In this document: piece by piece, positions 37,966 to 48,548 of the stretch
Position numbering within the stretch: position 1 is the stretch's first letter
How the letters are laid out: each line of letters starts with the position of its first letter
Source: Izhakiella australiensis
GTDB lineage: Bacteria; Pseudomonadota; Gammaproteobacteria; Enterobacterales; Enterobacteriaceae
Direction: 5' to 3'
Assembly (NCBI RefSeq): GCF_002006995.1
Contig: NZ_MRUL01000006.1
Coordinates: forward strand, 62,001-126,000
Length of the DNA stretch: 64,000 bases
Program-made: the position numbers and the translations under genes
Notes under the pieces: generated by a model
Told to the model about the DNA's origin: nothing
Databases searched by the model: none
The model's input: only the letters and a program-made list of their open reading frames with translations

Positions 37966-37983
37966 TGTAAATAAAGCCTTACA
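37966..37983. promoter_or_regulatory. TyrR box upstream of aroP
   Basis: TGTAAATAAAGCCTTACA matches the strong TyrR box TGTAAA-N6-TTTACA with one mismatch. It ends 44 bp before the aroP ATG. In E. coli aroP is repressed by TyrR with aromatic amino acids through boxes at this promoter. Confidence 0.75.
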
Positions 37984-38027
37984 TACGCTATCCGAATGTA
38001 AGAACTACAGAGATACGAGGAAACACA

Positions 38028-39395
38028 ATGGATAGTAATGCAAACGGCGAGATGCTGAAGCGCGGTCTGAAAAACCGCCACATCCAGCTTATCGCATTGG
38101 GGGGTGCCGTTGGCACCGGCCTTTTTCTGGGTAGCGCCTCCGTTATTAAATCCGCTGGCCCGGCGGTGATACTTGGCTATGCCATTGCCGGCTTTATTGC
38201 TTTTCTGATTATGCGTCAGCTCGGTGAGATGGTCGTGGAAGAGCCGGTAGCCGGTAGCTTCAGCCACTTCGCTTGTAAATACTGGGGCAACTTTGCCGGC
38301 TTCGCTTCCGGCTGGAACTACTGGGTACTCTATGTACTGGTCGCCATGGCCGAGCTGACCGCCGTCGGTAAATATATTCAGTTCTGGTGGCCGGAAATGC
38401 CGAGCTGGATCACCGCCGTGGTATTTTTTGTGCTGATCAACGCCATCAACCTGACTAACGTCAAAGTCTACGGTGAAATGGAATTCTGGTTTGCTATTAT
38501 CAAAGTGGTTGCCGTCATCGGCATGATCATTTACGGCAGCTTTCTGCTGTTCAGCGGCACGGCCGGCCCGCAGGCATCGGTAAGCAACCTCTGGTCGCAG
38601 GGTGGCTTTTTTCCGCACGGCGTTAGCGGGCTGGTGATGATGATGGCGATCATTATGTTTTCGTTTGGCGGTCTGGAGCTCGTCGGCATTACCGCCGCTG
38701 AAGCCGACGAGCCGGAAAAAAGCATTCCTAAAGCCACCAACCAGGTTATCTGGCGTATTCTTATCTTCTACGTCGGCTCGCTGGCGGTACTGTTGTCACT
38801 GCTTCCCTGGACGCAGGTCACTGAAGATACCAGCCCCTTTGTCCTGATTTTCCATAACCTCGGCGACGTCGCGGTCTCTAATCTGCTTAACGTGGTTATC
38901 CTGACCGCGGCATTGTCGGTTTATAACAGCTGTGTTTACTGTAACAGCCGTATGCTGTTTGGCCTGGCGCAGCAGGGCAATGCGCCGAAAGCGTTACTTA
39001 AAGTCGATCGCCGCGGCGTTCCGGTTACCACGATTTTGGTTTCCGCCGCCGCAACCGCCATCTGCGTACTGATTAACTACCTGATGCCGGGAGAGGCTTT
39101 CGGCCTGCTGATGTCGCTGGTGGTATCGGCGCTGGTGATCAACTGGGCAATGATCAGCCTTGCACACCTCAAATTCCGTAAAAAGAAAAATCAGCAGGGC
39201 GTGGAGACCCGCTTTAAAGCGCTGCTCTATCCGTTCGGCAACTGGCTATGCCTGGTATTCCTCGCCGGCATTCTGGTGATTATGTTTATTACCCCCGGCA
39301 TGGCCATTTCGGTCTGGCTGATCCCGGTCTGGCTGGTGATTCTGGCGGTGGGTTACCTGTTGAAAAACAGCACTCAGCGCAAGCGTAATAAGTAA
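38028..39395 (+). CDS. aroP: Aromatic amino acid:proton symporter AroP
   Basis: An inner-membrane permease of the amino acid-polyamine-organocation family, importing phenylalanine, tyrosine and tryptophan with protons. It has 455 residues and twelve hydrophobic helices. The family start LKRGLKNRHIQLIALGGAVG and TGLFLGSASVI and the motif FSFGGLELVGITAAEA are present. Similarity extends along E. coli AroP rather than the paralogue PheP (for example NSCVYCNSRMLFGLAQQG). GAGGAAAC precedes the ATG. It is monocistronic with a terminator, and likely TyrR-regulated. Confidence 0.95.
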   Translation: MDSNANGEMLKRGLKNRHIQLIALGGAVGTGLFLGSASVIKSAGPAVILGYAIAGFIAFLIMRQLGEMVVEEPVAGSFSHFACKYWGNFAGFASGWNYWVLYVLVAMAELTAVGKYIQFWWPEMPSWITAVVFFVLINAINLTNVKVYGEMEFWFAIIKVVAVIGMIIYGSFLLFSGTAGPQASVSNLWSQGGFFPHGVSGLVMMMAIIMFSFGGLELVGITAAEADEPEKSIPKATNQVIWRILIFYVGSLAVLLSLLPWTQVTEDTSPFVLIFHNLGDVAVSNLLNVVILTAALSVYNSCVYCNSRMLFGLAQQGNAPKALLKVDRRGVPVTTILVSAAATAICVLINYLMPGEAFGLLMSLVVSALVINWAMISLAHLKFRKKKNQQGVETRFKALLYPFGNWLCLVFLAGILVIMFITPGMAISVWLIPVWLVILAVGYLLKNSTQRKRNK

Positions 39396-39416
39396 CGCGC
39401 CGTAAGCCGTAACGAT

Positions 39417-39448
39417 AAAGGGAGGAGCCAAGGCTCCTCCCTTTTTTA
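39417..39448. terminator. Terminator shared by aroP and ampE
   Basis: A 10-bp perfect stem GGGAGGAGCC/GGCTCCTCCC (39420-39429 with 39432-39441), followed by TTTTTT on the plus strand and by TTT on the minus strand. Confidence 0.92.
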
Positions 39449-39474
39449 TTATCTGACCGAAGGCCCGTCGGCGC

Positions 39475-40329
39475 TTATACCAGGGTACCGTAAATGGTCA
39501 GCAAAGCGACCACCACCACCATCATCCAGGAAACGCGCTTCGCCAGGCTGACTGCCGCTCGCGGCGTGGCGACTTTATCGGTATGCGGATCGCGCGCCAG
39601 CGAAAACTGCGCCAGCCGGGTCAATACCTGATATTGCGCGGTATGGCGATCGCCGAGCGAAGCAAACCACGCCGGCAAGGCCCGTTCACCGTGGCCGAGC
39701 AGTGCATAGGCAACGCCGACCAGCCGCACCGGAATCCAGTCAACCCAGTGCAGAACGCCATCAATGCCCGATTGCGCGCGTTCCAATGGCGTTTTATGAC
39801 GAGCAAGCCAGCCCTGCCAGGCGCGCAACGTGGCGTAGCCGACCAGCAGTACGGGCCCCCATTTGCCGCCGGCCACGAACCACAGCATCGGTGCCAGATA
39901 AAAGCGGTAGTTTATCCATAGCAGGGCATTTTGCAGCTCCCGCAGATAGGTCACTTCATCGCAATCGTGGGGCACGCCGTGAATAAGCGTCAGCTCTTCC
40001 GCCATCGCCTGATGCGCGGCAATATCGTCATGACTGGCGGCTTTAAGGTAAGCGTGATAGTGCAGGCGAACGCTGCCGGCACCGATACAGAGCACGCCAA
40101 GCAGGATCCAAAAAATCAGCTGCGGCACGCCAAAAAACCATCCCTTCAGCAGCTGAATGCAAACGGCGGTCAGCGCCATCGACAGAAACGCCAACAGCAG
40201 CGTTCGCAGCAGGGTATAGCGCCGCTGCTGGCGCAGTAATGGCTCCATGCGATGCTCAATCTGCCAGTGCTGGCCCATTTTAAACAGTCGTTCCCAGCCT
40301 AAAACCAGTAGCAAACTAAACAGAGTCAT
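39475..40329 (-). CDS. ampE: Regulatory signalling membrane protein AmpE
   Basis: An inner-membrane protein encoded with ampD; it has been proposed as a sensor in beta-lactamase control but its activity is unknown. The 284 residues begin [22 protein letters not shown] and have four hydrophobic segments (about 40-60, 68-86, 140-160 and 265-284). It has a Walker-like region in some homologues, which I do not see clearly here. It overlaps the ampD stop by 4 bp (ATGA), so the two are translated together. Confidence 0.92.
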   Translation of the reverse strand: MTLFSLLLVLGWERLFKMGQHWQIEHRMEPLLRQQRRYTLLRTLLLAFLSMALTAVCIQLLKGWFFGVPQLIFWILLGVLCIGAGSVRLHYHAYLKAASHDDIAAHQAMAEELTLIHGVPHDCDEVTYLRELQNALLWINYRFYLAPMLWFVAGGKWGPVLLVGYATLRAWQGWLARHKTPLERAQSGIDGVLHWVDWIPVRLVGVAYALLGHGERALPAWFASLGDRHTAQYQVLTRLAQFSLARDPHTDKVATPRAAVSLAKRVSWMMVVVVALLTIYGTLV

Positions 40330-40895
40330 GCGCCGGGATCCTCCATAGAAGCGGCTTCAGTTATCATTTGACGATAGCGTTGCCAGTCGAATGCCGCGCC
40401 GGGATCGGTTTTACGCTGCGGAGCGATGTCGCTATGGCCGGTGATATTCTCGGCAGTCAGCGGATAATGCTGCATTAGTAGCCGCGTAACCCGCGTCAAC
40501 GACTGATACTGTGCATCGGTATATGGCAAGACGTCGGTTCCTTCAAGCTCGATGCCGATGGAAAAGTCATTACAGCTCTCCCGCCCCTGCCAGCAGGAAA
40601 CCCCCGCATGCCAGGCCCGCTGGTTGAAAGGGACATATTGCACAATTTCACCGTCGCGGCGAATCAGACAATGCGCCGAAACGCGCAGCGCAGCAATTTC
40701 TGCAAAATAGGGATGGGCATCAGGGTCAAGCGTGCCGGTAAACAAGGCGTCGATCCACGGGCCGCCAAACTCTCCCGGCGGCAGGCTGATGTTATGAATA
40801 ACCAACAGAGAAGGTTGCTCTCCTTGCGGGCGGGAATTGTAATGAGGCGACGCGACCTGGCGCGCGCCGACGAGCCTGCCGGCGTCTAATTGCAT
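40326..40895 (-). CDS. ampD: 1,6-anhydro-N-acetylmuramyl-L-alanine amidase AmpD
   Basis: A cytoplasmic zinc amidase that removes peptide from anhydro-muropeptides during cell-wall recycling and thereby keeps AmpR-controlled beta-lactamase off. Zinc ligands lie in [15 protein letters not shown] (His) and in [15 protein letters not shown] (His and Asp). I chose ATG 40895, preceded by GGAGCAGCAG, giving 189 residues (E. coli 183). An in-frame extension to 41042 overlaps the nadC promoter and has no homology. It is divergent from nadC. Confidence 0.95.
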   Translation of the reverse strand: MQLDAGRLVGARQVASPHYNSRPQGEQPSLLVIHNISLPPGEFGGPWIDALFTGTLDPDAHPYFAEIAALRVSAHCLIRRDGEIVQYVPFNQRAWHAGVSCWQGRESCNDFSIGIELEGTDVLPYTDAQYQSLTRVTRLLMQHYPLTAENITGHSDIAPQRKTDPGAAFDWQRYRQMITEAASMEDPGA

Positions 40896-40933
40896 CTGCT
40901 GCTCCAAATTTAACAGACCTGTCATCAGGTTAG

Positions 40934-41956
<1,023 letters not shown>

Positions 41957-42153
41957 TCCCACGCGTTATTTTGTTACCTTGCAGCCAGCCTGATGCTGGC
42001 TGCTTTATTTTGCGAGCGCTATTCCACCGGTGCTGTTCGCCACTGAAACCCTACTCGTTTGCTTTCGAGCCAGCACCCTAACCGCAACAGGCACGCTGGT
42101 TAAATTCCTCCCATTGCTCAGCATAGAATCTTCACTAATTATCAGGAGTGACC

Positions 42154-42597
42154 ATGTCTGACCAACAGGGATTTACCTTAATCGAGCTGATGATCGTAAT
42201 CGCGATTGTGGCGATACTCAGTGCTATTGGCCTGCCGGCTTACCAGAGCTATCTGCAAAAAGCCGCCTTAACCGACATGTTGCAAAGCGCTATGCCGCTA
42301 AAAACGGCGGTAGAAATCTGCGCGGTGGAACAAGGCGAAACCAGTAACTGCTCGGGCGGCAGCGCCGGTATACCGCAAGCGGCCTCGTCGCGCTATATCG
42401 CCAATAGTCAGGTTTCATCTGGCGTGATTTCCCTTAGCGGGCAGGATAATCTACAAGGCCTGACGGTCACCCTGACGCCGGACTGGAACGCGCAGCAAGG
42501 CATCATGCGCTGGCAGCGCAGCTGCGATACCTCCGCCAGCTCGCTGAAAAGCGCCTGCGAATCGGTATTCCGCTTTGATGACAAAGGCCAAAGCTGA
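42154..42597 (+). CDS. ppdD: Prepilin peptidase-dependent major pilin-like protein PpdD
   Basis: A type IV pilin-like protein. The prepilin signature MSDQQG|FTLIELMIVIAIVAIL places cleavage after Gly6, with Phe becoming the N-methylated first residue and Glu5 of the mature form conserved. Two pairs of Cys (CAVEQGETSNC and CDTS ... ACESV) suit the usual disulfides. It is 147 residues. AGGAG is 6 bases before ATG 42154. It forms an operon with hofB and hofC by overlapping ends (TGATG), and the three encode pilin, assembly ATPase and platform protein. Confidence 0.93.
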   Translation: MSDQQGFTLIELMIVIAIVAILSAIGLPAYQSYLQKAALTDMLQSAMPLKTAVEICAVEQGETSNCSGGSAGIPQAASSRYIANSQVSSGVISLSGQDNLQGLTVTLTPDWNAQQGIMRWQRSCDTSASSLKSACESVFRFDDKGQS

Positions 42598-43991
42598 TGA
42601 GCATCGCTGATGAAACCATGCTGAATACACTTTGCCAGCGCTATCAAGCCGTGTTGCTGGAAAACAGCGCACAGCGCGTCCGGGTCGCCACCGCTGGTCT
42701 GGCGCAGGACGATCTGGTGGAAGCGCTGCGCTTTGCCTGTCGCGCAAAGGTCGAAGTGCTCAGCTGGAGCATTGAGCAGATCGCCGCCTGGCGGGATAAA
42801 AGCAGCGCGGGTAGCCCGACGCCAATCGCTCAGGAAAACCTGGCAACCGCGGCAAAGCTCGACCGCCTGCTGGCGCAAGCATTGCAGCGCCGGGCTTCGG
42901 ATATTCACATTGAGCCTCAGGCCGATACCGTCCGCATCCGCTTGCGGATTGACGGCGTGTTGCAGATAGCCAGCGCATTGACTCAGGCCAGCGGCAGCGC
43001 GCTGGTCGCCCGGCTAAAAGTGCTGGCTCGTCTGGACATCGCGGAGCGCCGTGTTCCGCAGGATGGCCAGTTCACCCACCATCCTGCGGAGGGACAAAAC
43101 GCCTCATTTCGCCTTTCAACCCTGCCGACACAGTATGGTGAAAAAGCGGTGCTGCGCCTGCTGCATAACGAAGATCATGCCCACGACATTGATAAACTAG
43201 GCATGTCTGCGTCGCTGCTAACCTACTTTCAGCAGGCGCTGAAGCAGCCGCAGGGCATGATACTGGTCACCGGCCCGACCGGCAGTGGTAAAACCATTAC
43301 CCTGTACAGCGCGCTCAGCTGGCTCAATCAGCCACAGCGCAATATCTGTAGCGTAGAGGATCCGATCGAAATTCCGCTGCAGGGTATCATGCAGACCCAG
43401 GTAAATAACAAGATAGGCGTCGGCTTCAAACAGGTGCTGCGCGCCCTGCTGCGTCAGGATCCAGACATCATCATGCTCGGTGAAATCCGCGATGCGGAAA
43501 CGGCGACTATCGCCGTTAATGCGGCGCAAACGGGTCACCTGGTCCTGTCAACGTTGCACACCAATTCCACCCTGGAAACGCTGGTGCGGCTACGGCAAAT
43601 GGGGTTACCCGGCTATCTGCTGGGACCGGCATTAACCCTGGTTATCGCACAGCGCCTGGTGCGTCGCTTATGCCCTTGCTGCCGCCAGCCCGCTGACCTG
43701 ACGGATAGCGTCCCACCGCCCCTTTGGTCAGGCCCGCTGCAAAACTGGCGGGCCATCGGCTGTGAAAACTGCTTTTGCGGATTTTATGGCCGTCTGGCGC
43801 TGTTCGAAGTTTTACCGATAACCCGCCGATTACAGGCGGCTATCGCCAGCGATGCCAGCCAGCAGCGCTTAAACGCGCTGGTGGAGGAACAGAACCTCAG
43901 CCGGTTATTCACCGAAGGCCTGCAGGCGGTGAATCGTGGCGATACCACCCTTGAGGAACTAAAGCGGGTGACAGGCAGCATTGATGAATAA
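42597..43991 (+). CDS. hofB: Type IV pilus / type II secretion assembly ATPase HofB (GspE/PilB family)
   Basis: A cytoplasmic hexameric ATPase driving pilin polymerisation. The 464-residue protein has Walker A GPTGSGKTITL at about 223-233, the Asp box VEDPIE, Walker B-like DPDIIMLGEIRDAETA and the His box TGHLVLSTLHTN. A tetracysteine zinc site is formed by LCPCC and CENC. It overlaps ppdD by one base and hofC by 8 bases. Whether pili are made depends on other genes (prepilin peptidase, secretin) not in the window. Confidence 0.94.
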   Translation: MSIADETMLNTLCQRYQAVLLENSAQRVRVATAGLAQDDLVEALRFACRAKVEVLSWSIEQIAAWRDKSSAGSPTPIAQENLATAAKLDRLLAQALQRRASDIHIEPQADTVRIRLRIDGVLQIASALTQASGSALVARLKVLARLDIAERRVPQDGQFTHHPAEGQNASFRLSTLPTQYGEKAVLRLLHNEDHAHDIDKLGMSASLLTYFQQALKQPQGMILVTGPTGSGKTITLYSALSWLNQPQRNICSVEDPIEIPLQGIMQTQVNNKIGVGFKQVLRALLRQDPDIIMLGEIRDAETATIAVNAAQTGHLVLSTLHTNSTLETLVRLRQMGLPGYLLGPALTLVIAQRLVRRLCPCCRQPADLTDSVPPPLWSGPLQNWRAIGCENCFCGFYGRLALFEVLPITRRLQAAIASDASQQRLNALVEEQNLSRLFTEGLQAVNRGDTTLEELKRVTGSIDE

Positions 43992-45180
43992 AACCATGCT
44001 GTTCTACTGGCAGGCGGTGGACAACGACGGCGGCTGGCAGCAGGGAGAACGGCTGGAACCGAACCGCCAGCGTCTCTGCCAGTACCTTCGTGACAACCAG
44101 TTAACCCCGCTGCGCATTCGCCTGCGACGCATCTATTTTGCTCACAGCTGGCAGCAGGCGGTGCGAATCACGCTGATGCATCAGCTTGCAACCCTGCTCA
44201 GAGCCGGACTGTCGCTGTCTGCCAGCCTGAATATGCTGAGCAACGGGCAGCAAAAGCCCTGGCAGCAGCTGCTGATACAGCTGGCTGAGCAGATTAGTCA
44301 GGGGATTACTTTCGCCCAGGCCCTGCGGCAGTGGCCGCATATATTCCCGGCGCTTTATCCGGCGTTGGTTGAGATTGGCGAGCTGACCGGCCAGCTGGAA
44401 AACTGCTGCCAGCAGCTTGCCGCCCAGCAGGAGCGCCAGCATTTACTGCATAAGAAAGTGCAGAAAGCCTTACGCTACCCGTTGTTCATCCTGCTGGTTG
44501 CGGCGGCGACCAGCAGCGCGATGCTGCTGTTTGTTTTGCCTGAATTCGTGGCTATATATGCCAACTTTGATGCCGGGCTGCCCGCCTTTACCCGCAGCGT
44601 CATGCAGCTGTCATCCCTGCTACAGCGTAGTGGGCCATGGCTGATAATAACGCTGCTCTGCGCGGTGCCGGGCTGGCGTTATCAGCAGCAGCATTCCCCC
44701 TTCCTGCGCCTTTTCACCCAGAGACTGATGCTGCGTTTACCTTTTATCTCAACGCTGTATCGCGGGGGGATTCTCAGTCAGATTTTTACCACCCTTAGCC
44801 TGACCCAGCGAGCCGGACTCCCCCTGCTGGAGGGACTGAAAGCGACGGCCGTAACCTTGCCTCCGGGGATCTGGCAACGCATATTACATGCACTCAGGCG
44901 CCATATTGAAGCGGGCCAGCCATTGCATCAGGCGCTGGAAAATCATGCGCAGTTTACACCACTTTGCTATCAGCTGATTAAGGTGGGAGAAGAGGCCGGC
45001 GCGCTGGACGAAATGTTAAACCGCCTTGCCGAATGGTATGAAACCCGGACTCAGGAGTTGGCGGATACGCTGGCGGCGATGCTTGAGCCAATGATGATGG
45101 TCATCGTAGGCGGAATTATCGGTACGCTGGTGATTGCGATGTATTTACCGGTGTTTAATCTTGGCTCCGCGCTGGGTTGA
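43984..45180 (+). CDS. hofC: Type IV pilus assembly platform protein HofC (GspF/PilC family)
   Basis: Inner-membrane platform protein with two repeated cytoplasmic T2SSF domains, beginning HQLATLLRAGLSLSASLNML and FTTLSLTQRAGLPLLEGL, and three membrane helices (about 166-186, 215-235 and the C-terminal 368-392). Length is 398 residues. ATG 43984 lies within the end of hofB, overlapping it by 8 bp; an alternative TTG stands one codon upstream. It ends next to a GC-rich hairpin and faces guaC. Confidence 0.93.
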   Translation: MNKTMLFYWQAVDNDGGWQQGERLEPNRQRLCQYLRDNQLTPLRIRLRRIYFAHSWQQAVRITLMHQLATLLRAGLSLSASLNMLSNGQQKPWQQLLIQLAEQISQGITFAQALRQWPHIFPALYPALVEIGELTGQLENCCQQLAAQQERQHLLHKKVQKALRYPLFILLVAAATSSAMLLFVLPEFVAIYANFDAGLPAFTRSVMQLSSLLQRSGPWLIITLLCAVPGWRYQQQHSPFLRLFTQRLMLRLPFISTLYRGGILSQIFTTLSLTQRAGLPLLEGLKATAVTLPPGIWQRILHALRRHIEAGQPLHQALENHAQFTPLCYQLIKVGEEAGALDEMLNRLAEWYETRTQELADTLAAMLEPMMMVIVGGIIGTLVIAMYLPVFNLGSALG

Positions 45181-45201
45181 GCGCCCGCACTGCGCGGGCG
45201 C
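45181..45201. terminator. GC-rich hairpin between hofC and guaC
   Basis: GCGCCCGC pairs perfectly with GCGGGCGC around ACTGC immediately after the hofC stop and 10 bp from the guaC stop. There is no T run on either side, so termination strength is uncertain. Confidence 0.6.
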
Positions 45202-45211
45202 TTATGGCGCA

Positions 45212-46252
45212 TTAACGGTTGTAAACGCGGTTTTCCTGTTCGGCAACGCGAATAAAAGTCGTGCGCTTAGTCAGCTCTTTAAGCCGCTCGGCACCCACGT
45301 AAGTACAGGCCGAACGCAGGCCGCCCAGAATGTCGCGAGCGGTATTTTCAACCGGACCACGCAGCGGCAGCTTGACCGTTTTCCCTTCGGCAGCGCGATA
45401 GCCCGCCACGCTGCCAACATGGCGCTTCATGGCGGTTTCCGAGCTCATGCCGTAAAACAGCATAAACTTCTCGCCCTGCTCTTCAACTACGGTTCCTTCA
45501 CACTCGTCATGGGCTGCGAGCATACCGCCAAGCATCACGAAGTCAGCACCGCCGCCAAAGGCTTTCGCCACGTCGCCCGGCACTGAGCACCCGCCGTCGC
45601 TGACGATCTGACCGCCCAGGCCATGGGCCGCATCGGCGCATTCAATCACCGCCGACAGCTGCGGATAGCCAACCCCGGTTTTGACCCGCGTTGTGCAGAC
45701 AGAGCCAGGGCCAATGCCCACTTTAACGATGTCCGCGCCGGAAAGAATCAGCTCCTCGACCATCTCACCGGTTACCACGTTACCGGCGCAAATGGTTTTT
45801 GTCGGAAACGCGGCGCGCGCGCGCTGTAAAAACTCAACAAAATGCTCTGAGTAGCCGTTAGCAACGTCAATGCAAATAAAGTTCAGCGCCGGAGACAGGG
45901 CAACTATTTGCTGTAGCTTGTTGAAATCGGCATCTGAGGTGCCCGTAGAAACCATCACGTGCCTGAGAACCTTTTCAGCAGCACCTGCGATAAATGCCCG
46001 CCAGTCATCCACGCTATAATGCTTATGGACGGCGGTGAGAATATCAAACTCAGCCAGCGCTTCGGCAACGCGAAACGTGCCGACGGTATCCATGTTAGCG
46101 GCAATCACCGGCACGCCAGACCAGCTGAGTGCAGAGTGTTTAAAGGTAAAAGTGCGCGTCAGCTCAACTTCTGAACGGCTTTTCAGCGTGGAACGCTTGG
46201 GGCGGATTAGCACGTCTTTAAAACCAAGCTTGATATCTTCTTCAATACGCAT
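45212..46252 (-). CDS. guaC: GMP reductase
   Basis: GuaC deaminates GMP to IMP with NADPH in purine interconversion. It is a TIM-barrel of the IMPDH family: [11 protein letters not shown], the catalytic Cys in [17 protein letters not shown] at about 180-195, and [20 protein letters not shown]. The CBS domains of IMPDH are lacking, so 346 residues fit GuaC. It is divergent from coaE with a 220-bp gap. Confidence 0.97.
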   Translation of the reverse strand: MRIEEDIKLGFKDVLIRPKRSTLKSRSEVELTRTFTFKHSALSWSGVPVIAANMDTVGTFRVAEALAEFDILTAVHKHYSVDDWRAFIAGAAEKVLRHVMVSTGTSDADFNKLQQIVALSPALNFICIDVANGYSEHFVEFLQRARAAFPTKTICAGNVVTGEMVEELILSGADIVKVGIGPGSVCTTRVKTGVGYPQLSAVIECADAAHGLGGQIVSDGGCSVPGDVAKAFGGGADFVMLGGMLAAHDECEGTVVEEQGEKFMLFYGMSSETAMKRHVGSVAGYRAAEGKTVKLPLRGPVENTARDILGGLRSACTYVGAERLKELTKRTTFIRVAEQENRVYNR

Positions 46253-46472
46253 GTCTCAAAATTCCTGTTGCGGTAGGGTGTCATATCGCATTATGCCTAC
46301 TGATCATACGCGTTAAAATCGCCGCGACAAGACTGCGAAAACAGTCCCGGATACGTTACAATCCCATAAATTTACCTGCGCCGTTTCATTGTGATCGTCC
46401 GCACAGATTCGGCGCAATCGTCACCGCTGGCGAGGCGGCGCAGGGGAATCACAAAATAAGGAATCGAGGCTT

Positions 46473-47084
46473 ATGCGTTATACCGTCGCGCTGACAGGCG
46501 GCATCGGCAGCGGTAAGAGCACGATTGCAAAGGCTTTTGGTTCGCTGGGAATAGAATGGATCGATGCCGATGACGTCGCGCGTCAGGTCGTCGAACCGGG
46601 CAGCCCGGCGCTGGCTGAGATTGCTCAGCGCTTTGGCCCGGCGATCCTCCAGCCTGACGGCGCGTTAGATCGCCGGGCGCTGCGTCAACGCATTTTTAGC
46701 GAGCCAGACAGCAAGCTGTGGCTGAGCAACCTGCTGCACCCGCTGATCCAGCAACAAACGCAGCGCCAGCTGGATCAAATGCGCTCACCGTGGCGCCTGT
46801 GGGTGGTTCCGCTATTGGTTGAAAACCAGCTGCAGTATCGGGCCAATCGCGTGCTGGTGGTGGACGTGTCGCGTGAAATACAGCTGAGCCGCGCCATGGC
46901 ACGCGATGGCATGACTCAGGAGCAGGCTGAAAACATTCTGGCGGCGCAGGCCTCGCGCAATCAACGTCTGGCCGTAGCCGACGATATTATTGATAACAGC
47001 GGGACGCCGGAATCGGTACTCCCCCGCGTAGCCGAATTGAATCAGCGCTATCTGGCGCTGGCTGCCGCGGCACAGCAGGATTGA
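46473..47084 (+). CDS. coaE: Dephospho-CoA kinase
   Basis: The last enzyme of coenzyme A synthesis, phosphorylating the 3'-hydroxyl of dephospho-CoA. The P-loop GGIGSGKST is at residues 9-17, [17 protein letters not shown] carries substrate contacts, and the lid Arg lies in [13 protein letters not shown]. Length is 203 residues. AAGGAATCGAGG precedes the ATG. zapD follows after 4 bases and yacG after 8 more, so the three are one operon. Confidence 0.96.
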   Translation: MRYTVALTGGIGSGKSTIAKAFGSLGIEWIDADDVARQVVEPGSPALAEIAQRFGPAILQPDGALDRRALRQRIFSEPDSKLWLSNLLHPLIQQQTQRQLDQMRSPWRLWVVPLLVENQLQYRANRVLVVDVSREIQLSRAMARDGMTQEQAENILAAQASRNQRLAVADDIIDNSGTPESVLPRVAELNQRYLALAAAAQQD

Positions 47085-47088
47085 TAGT

Positions 47089-47832
47089 ATGACTACAACG
47101 GTACTTTTTGAGCATCCCCTGAATGAAAAAATGCGTACCTGGCTGCGCATCGAATTTTTATTGCAGCAGCTACATCACTGCCGCGTTATCCGCGATCATC
47201 TTACCGCCCTCACCTTTTTTCGTAACGTTGCCGACCTGCTTGATGTGTTTGAGCGCGGCGAATTACGCACTGAAATCATCAAAGAGCTGGACCGTCAGCA
47301 GCAGAAATTACAGGCGTGGATTGACGTACCAGGCGTAGACAGCCAGGTAGTTTCGGCGCTAATCGATAAGCTAAAGCAGCAGCACGCCAGCCTGATGGCC
47401 GCGCCGCGTATGGGCCAACAGCTGCGCGAGGATCGCCTGATTGGCCTGGTTCGCCAACGTTTGAGCATTCCTGGCGGCTGTTGCAGCTTCGATCTGCCGA
47501 CGCTGCATATCTGGCTGCATCTGGCGCAGGAGAGCCGTGATAACCAGGCGGAGCGCTGGCTGACATCCCTTGAGCCACTGCACGATGCGCTGACCTTAGT
47601 GCTGGATTTGATTCGTCAGTCCGGCGTTTTTCATCATCAGAGCAGCCTTAACGGCTTTTATCAGGATAATGCGGAAGGCGCCGATCTGCTGCGGCTTAAA
47701 TTAACCCTGGAGGATGCGCTTTACCCGCAGGTCTCCGGCCATAAAAGCCGCTATGCAATTCGTTTTATGCCGCTGGACAATGAACGCGGCGAAGTCCCAC
47801 CGCGACTGGATTTTGAACTGGCCTGCTGCTGA
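47089..47832 (+). CDS. zapD: Cell division protein ZapD
   Basis: A cytoplasmic FtsZ-associated protein that bundles FtsZ protofilaments and stabilises the Z ring by binding the FtsZ C-terminal peptide. The 247-residue protein is mostly helical then beta ([20 protein letters not shown]), and begins [21 protein letters not shown], as in E. coli. The FtsZ of this window keeps the matching C-terminal peptide. It is in the coaE-zapD-yacG operon. Confidence 0.95.
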   Translation: MTTTVLFEHPLNEKMRTWLRIEFLLQQLHHCRVIRDHLTALTFFRNVADLLDVFERGELRTEIIKELDRQQQKLQAWIDVPGVDSQVVSALIDKLKQQHASLMAAPRMGQQLREDRLIGLVRQRLSIPGGCCSFDLPTLHIWLHLAQESRDNQAERWLTSLEPLHDALTLVLDLIRQSGVFHHQSSLNGFYQDNAEGADLLRLKLTLEDALYPQVSGHKSRYAIRFMPLDNERGEVPPRLDFELACC

Positions 47833-47840
47833 GGTAAACC

Positions 47841-48047
47841 ATGACCGACGATATTACTTTTGTAACCTGTCCCAGCTGCGGTAAACAGGTAATCTGGGGA
47901 ACCCTGAGTCCCTGGCGCCCCTTTTGCAGCAAACGCTGCCAGCTGATTGACCTGGGCGAGTGGGCGGCTGAGGAAAAACGTATCCCCAGCAGCGGAGATT
48001 TAACTGACAGCGACGACTGGAGCGAAAACCCGCTGGATCGCGAATAA
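47841..48047 (+). CDS. yacG: DNA gyrase inhibitor YacG
   Basis: A 68-residue zinc-finger protein that in E. coli binds GyrB and inhibits gyrase. The four Cys zinc ligands are in [12 protein letters not shown] and [16 protein letters not shown], and the C-terminal tail is acidic. It starts 8 bp after zapD and is convergent with mutT. Confidence 0.95.
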   Translation: MTDDITFVTCPSCGKQVIWGTLSPWRPFCSKRCQLIDLGEWAAEEKRIPSSGDLTDSDDWSENPLDRE

Positions 48048-48090
48048 AGCGGCCGCAGGCGTCAGTAGACGCCCCGGCGCTGAAAAATTC

Positions 48091-48492
48091 TCAGACTGCT
48101 GCAGCTTCGGCGACCAGTCGCGCCACGATGTCATGGTTTGCCGGCGGAAACTCATCGGCAACCAGCGCCTTCTGCTCGACCCAGCGCTGAGGCTGCCCCT
48201 CCCGGCCGTAAGGCTCGCCCTGCCAGCCTTCGACGATAAAGAAATGCAGCGTTACCCGCAGATCCGGATAGTGATGATCCGCCAGATCGTATGGCCTGGC
48301 GTCGGTAACCTCGATGCCGGTTTCTTCCTGTAACTCACGCACCAGCGCTTGCTGTGCCGTTTCGTTGGCTTCGATTTTCCCCCCCGGAAACTCCCACATA
48401 TTAGCCATGTGAGAGGTCGACGGGCGCTGAGCAAGGAAAATCTCGCCGCGATCGTTGCGAATGATACCAACGGCAACCTGCAGATGTTTCAT
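48091..48492 (-). CDS. mutT: 8-oxo-dGTP diphosphatase MutT
   Basis: MutT sanitises the nucleotide pool by hydrolysing 8-oxo-dGTP, preventing A:T to C:G transversions. The Nudix box is complete: GGKIEANETAQQALVRELQ followed by EETGIEV. I start at ATG 48492 (MKHLQVAVGIIRND, 133 residues), preceded by GGAG; a GTG one codon upstream is less likely. It is downstream of secA as in E. coli, with a terminator between, so transcription is by read-through or its own promoter. Confidence 0.95.
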   Translation of the reverse strand: MKHLQVAVGIIRNDRGEIFLAQRPSTSHMANMWEFPGGKIEANETAQQALVRELQEETGIEVTDARPYDLADHHYPDLRVTLHFFIVEGWQGEPYGREGQPQRWVEQKALVADEFPPANHDIVARLVAEAAAV

Positions 48493-48510
48493 CACCTATC
48501 TCCACTGATA

Positions 48511-48532
48511 AAAAAGCGCCCCGCAGGGCGCC
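48511..48532 (-). terminator. Terminator between secA and mutT
   Basis: On the minus strand GCGCCC pairs with GGGCGC around TGCG, followed by TTTTTTAT. It is 16 bp past the secA stop. Confidence 0.85.
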
Positions 48533-48548
48533 GTGTAGCGTAAGTTTA

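Larger units (their letters stand above)
37530..38027. promoter_or_regulatory. Divergent control region between pdhR and aroP
   Basis: 498 bp without a gene. It holds the pdhR promoter/operator at the left and the aroP promoter with a TyrR box at the right. The middle (37620-37900) shows nothing I can assign. Confidence 0.7.
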
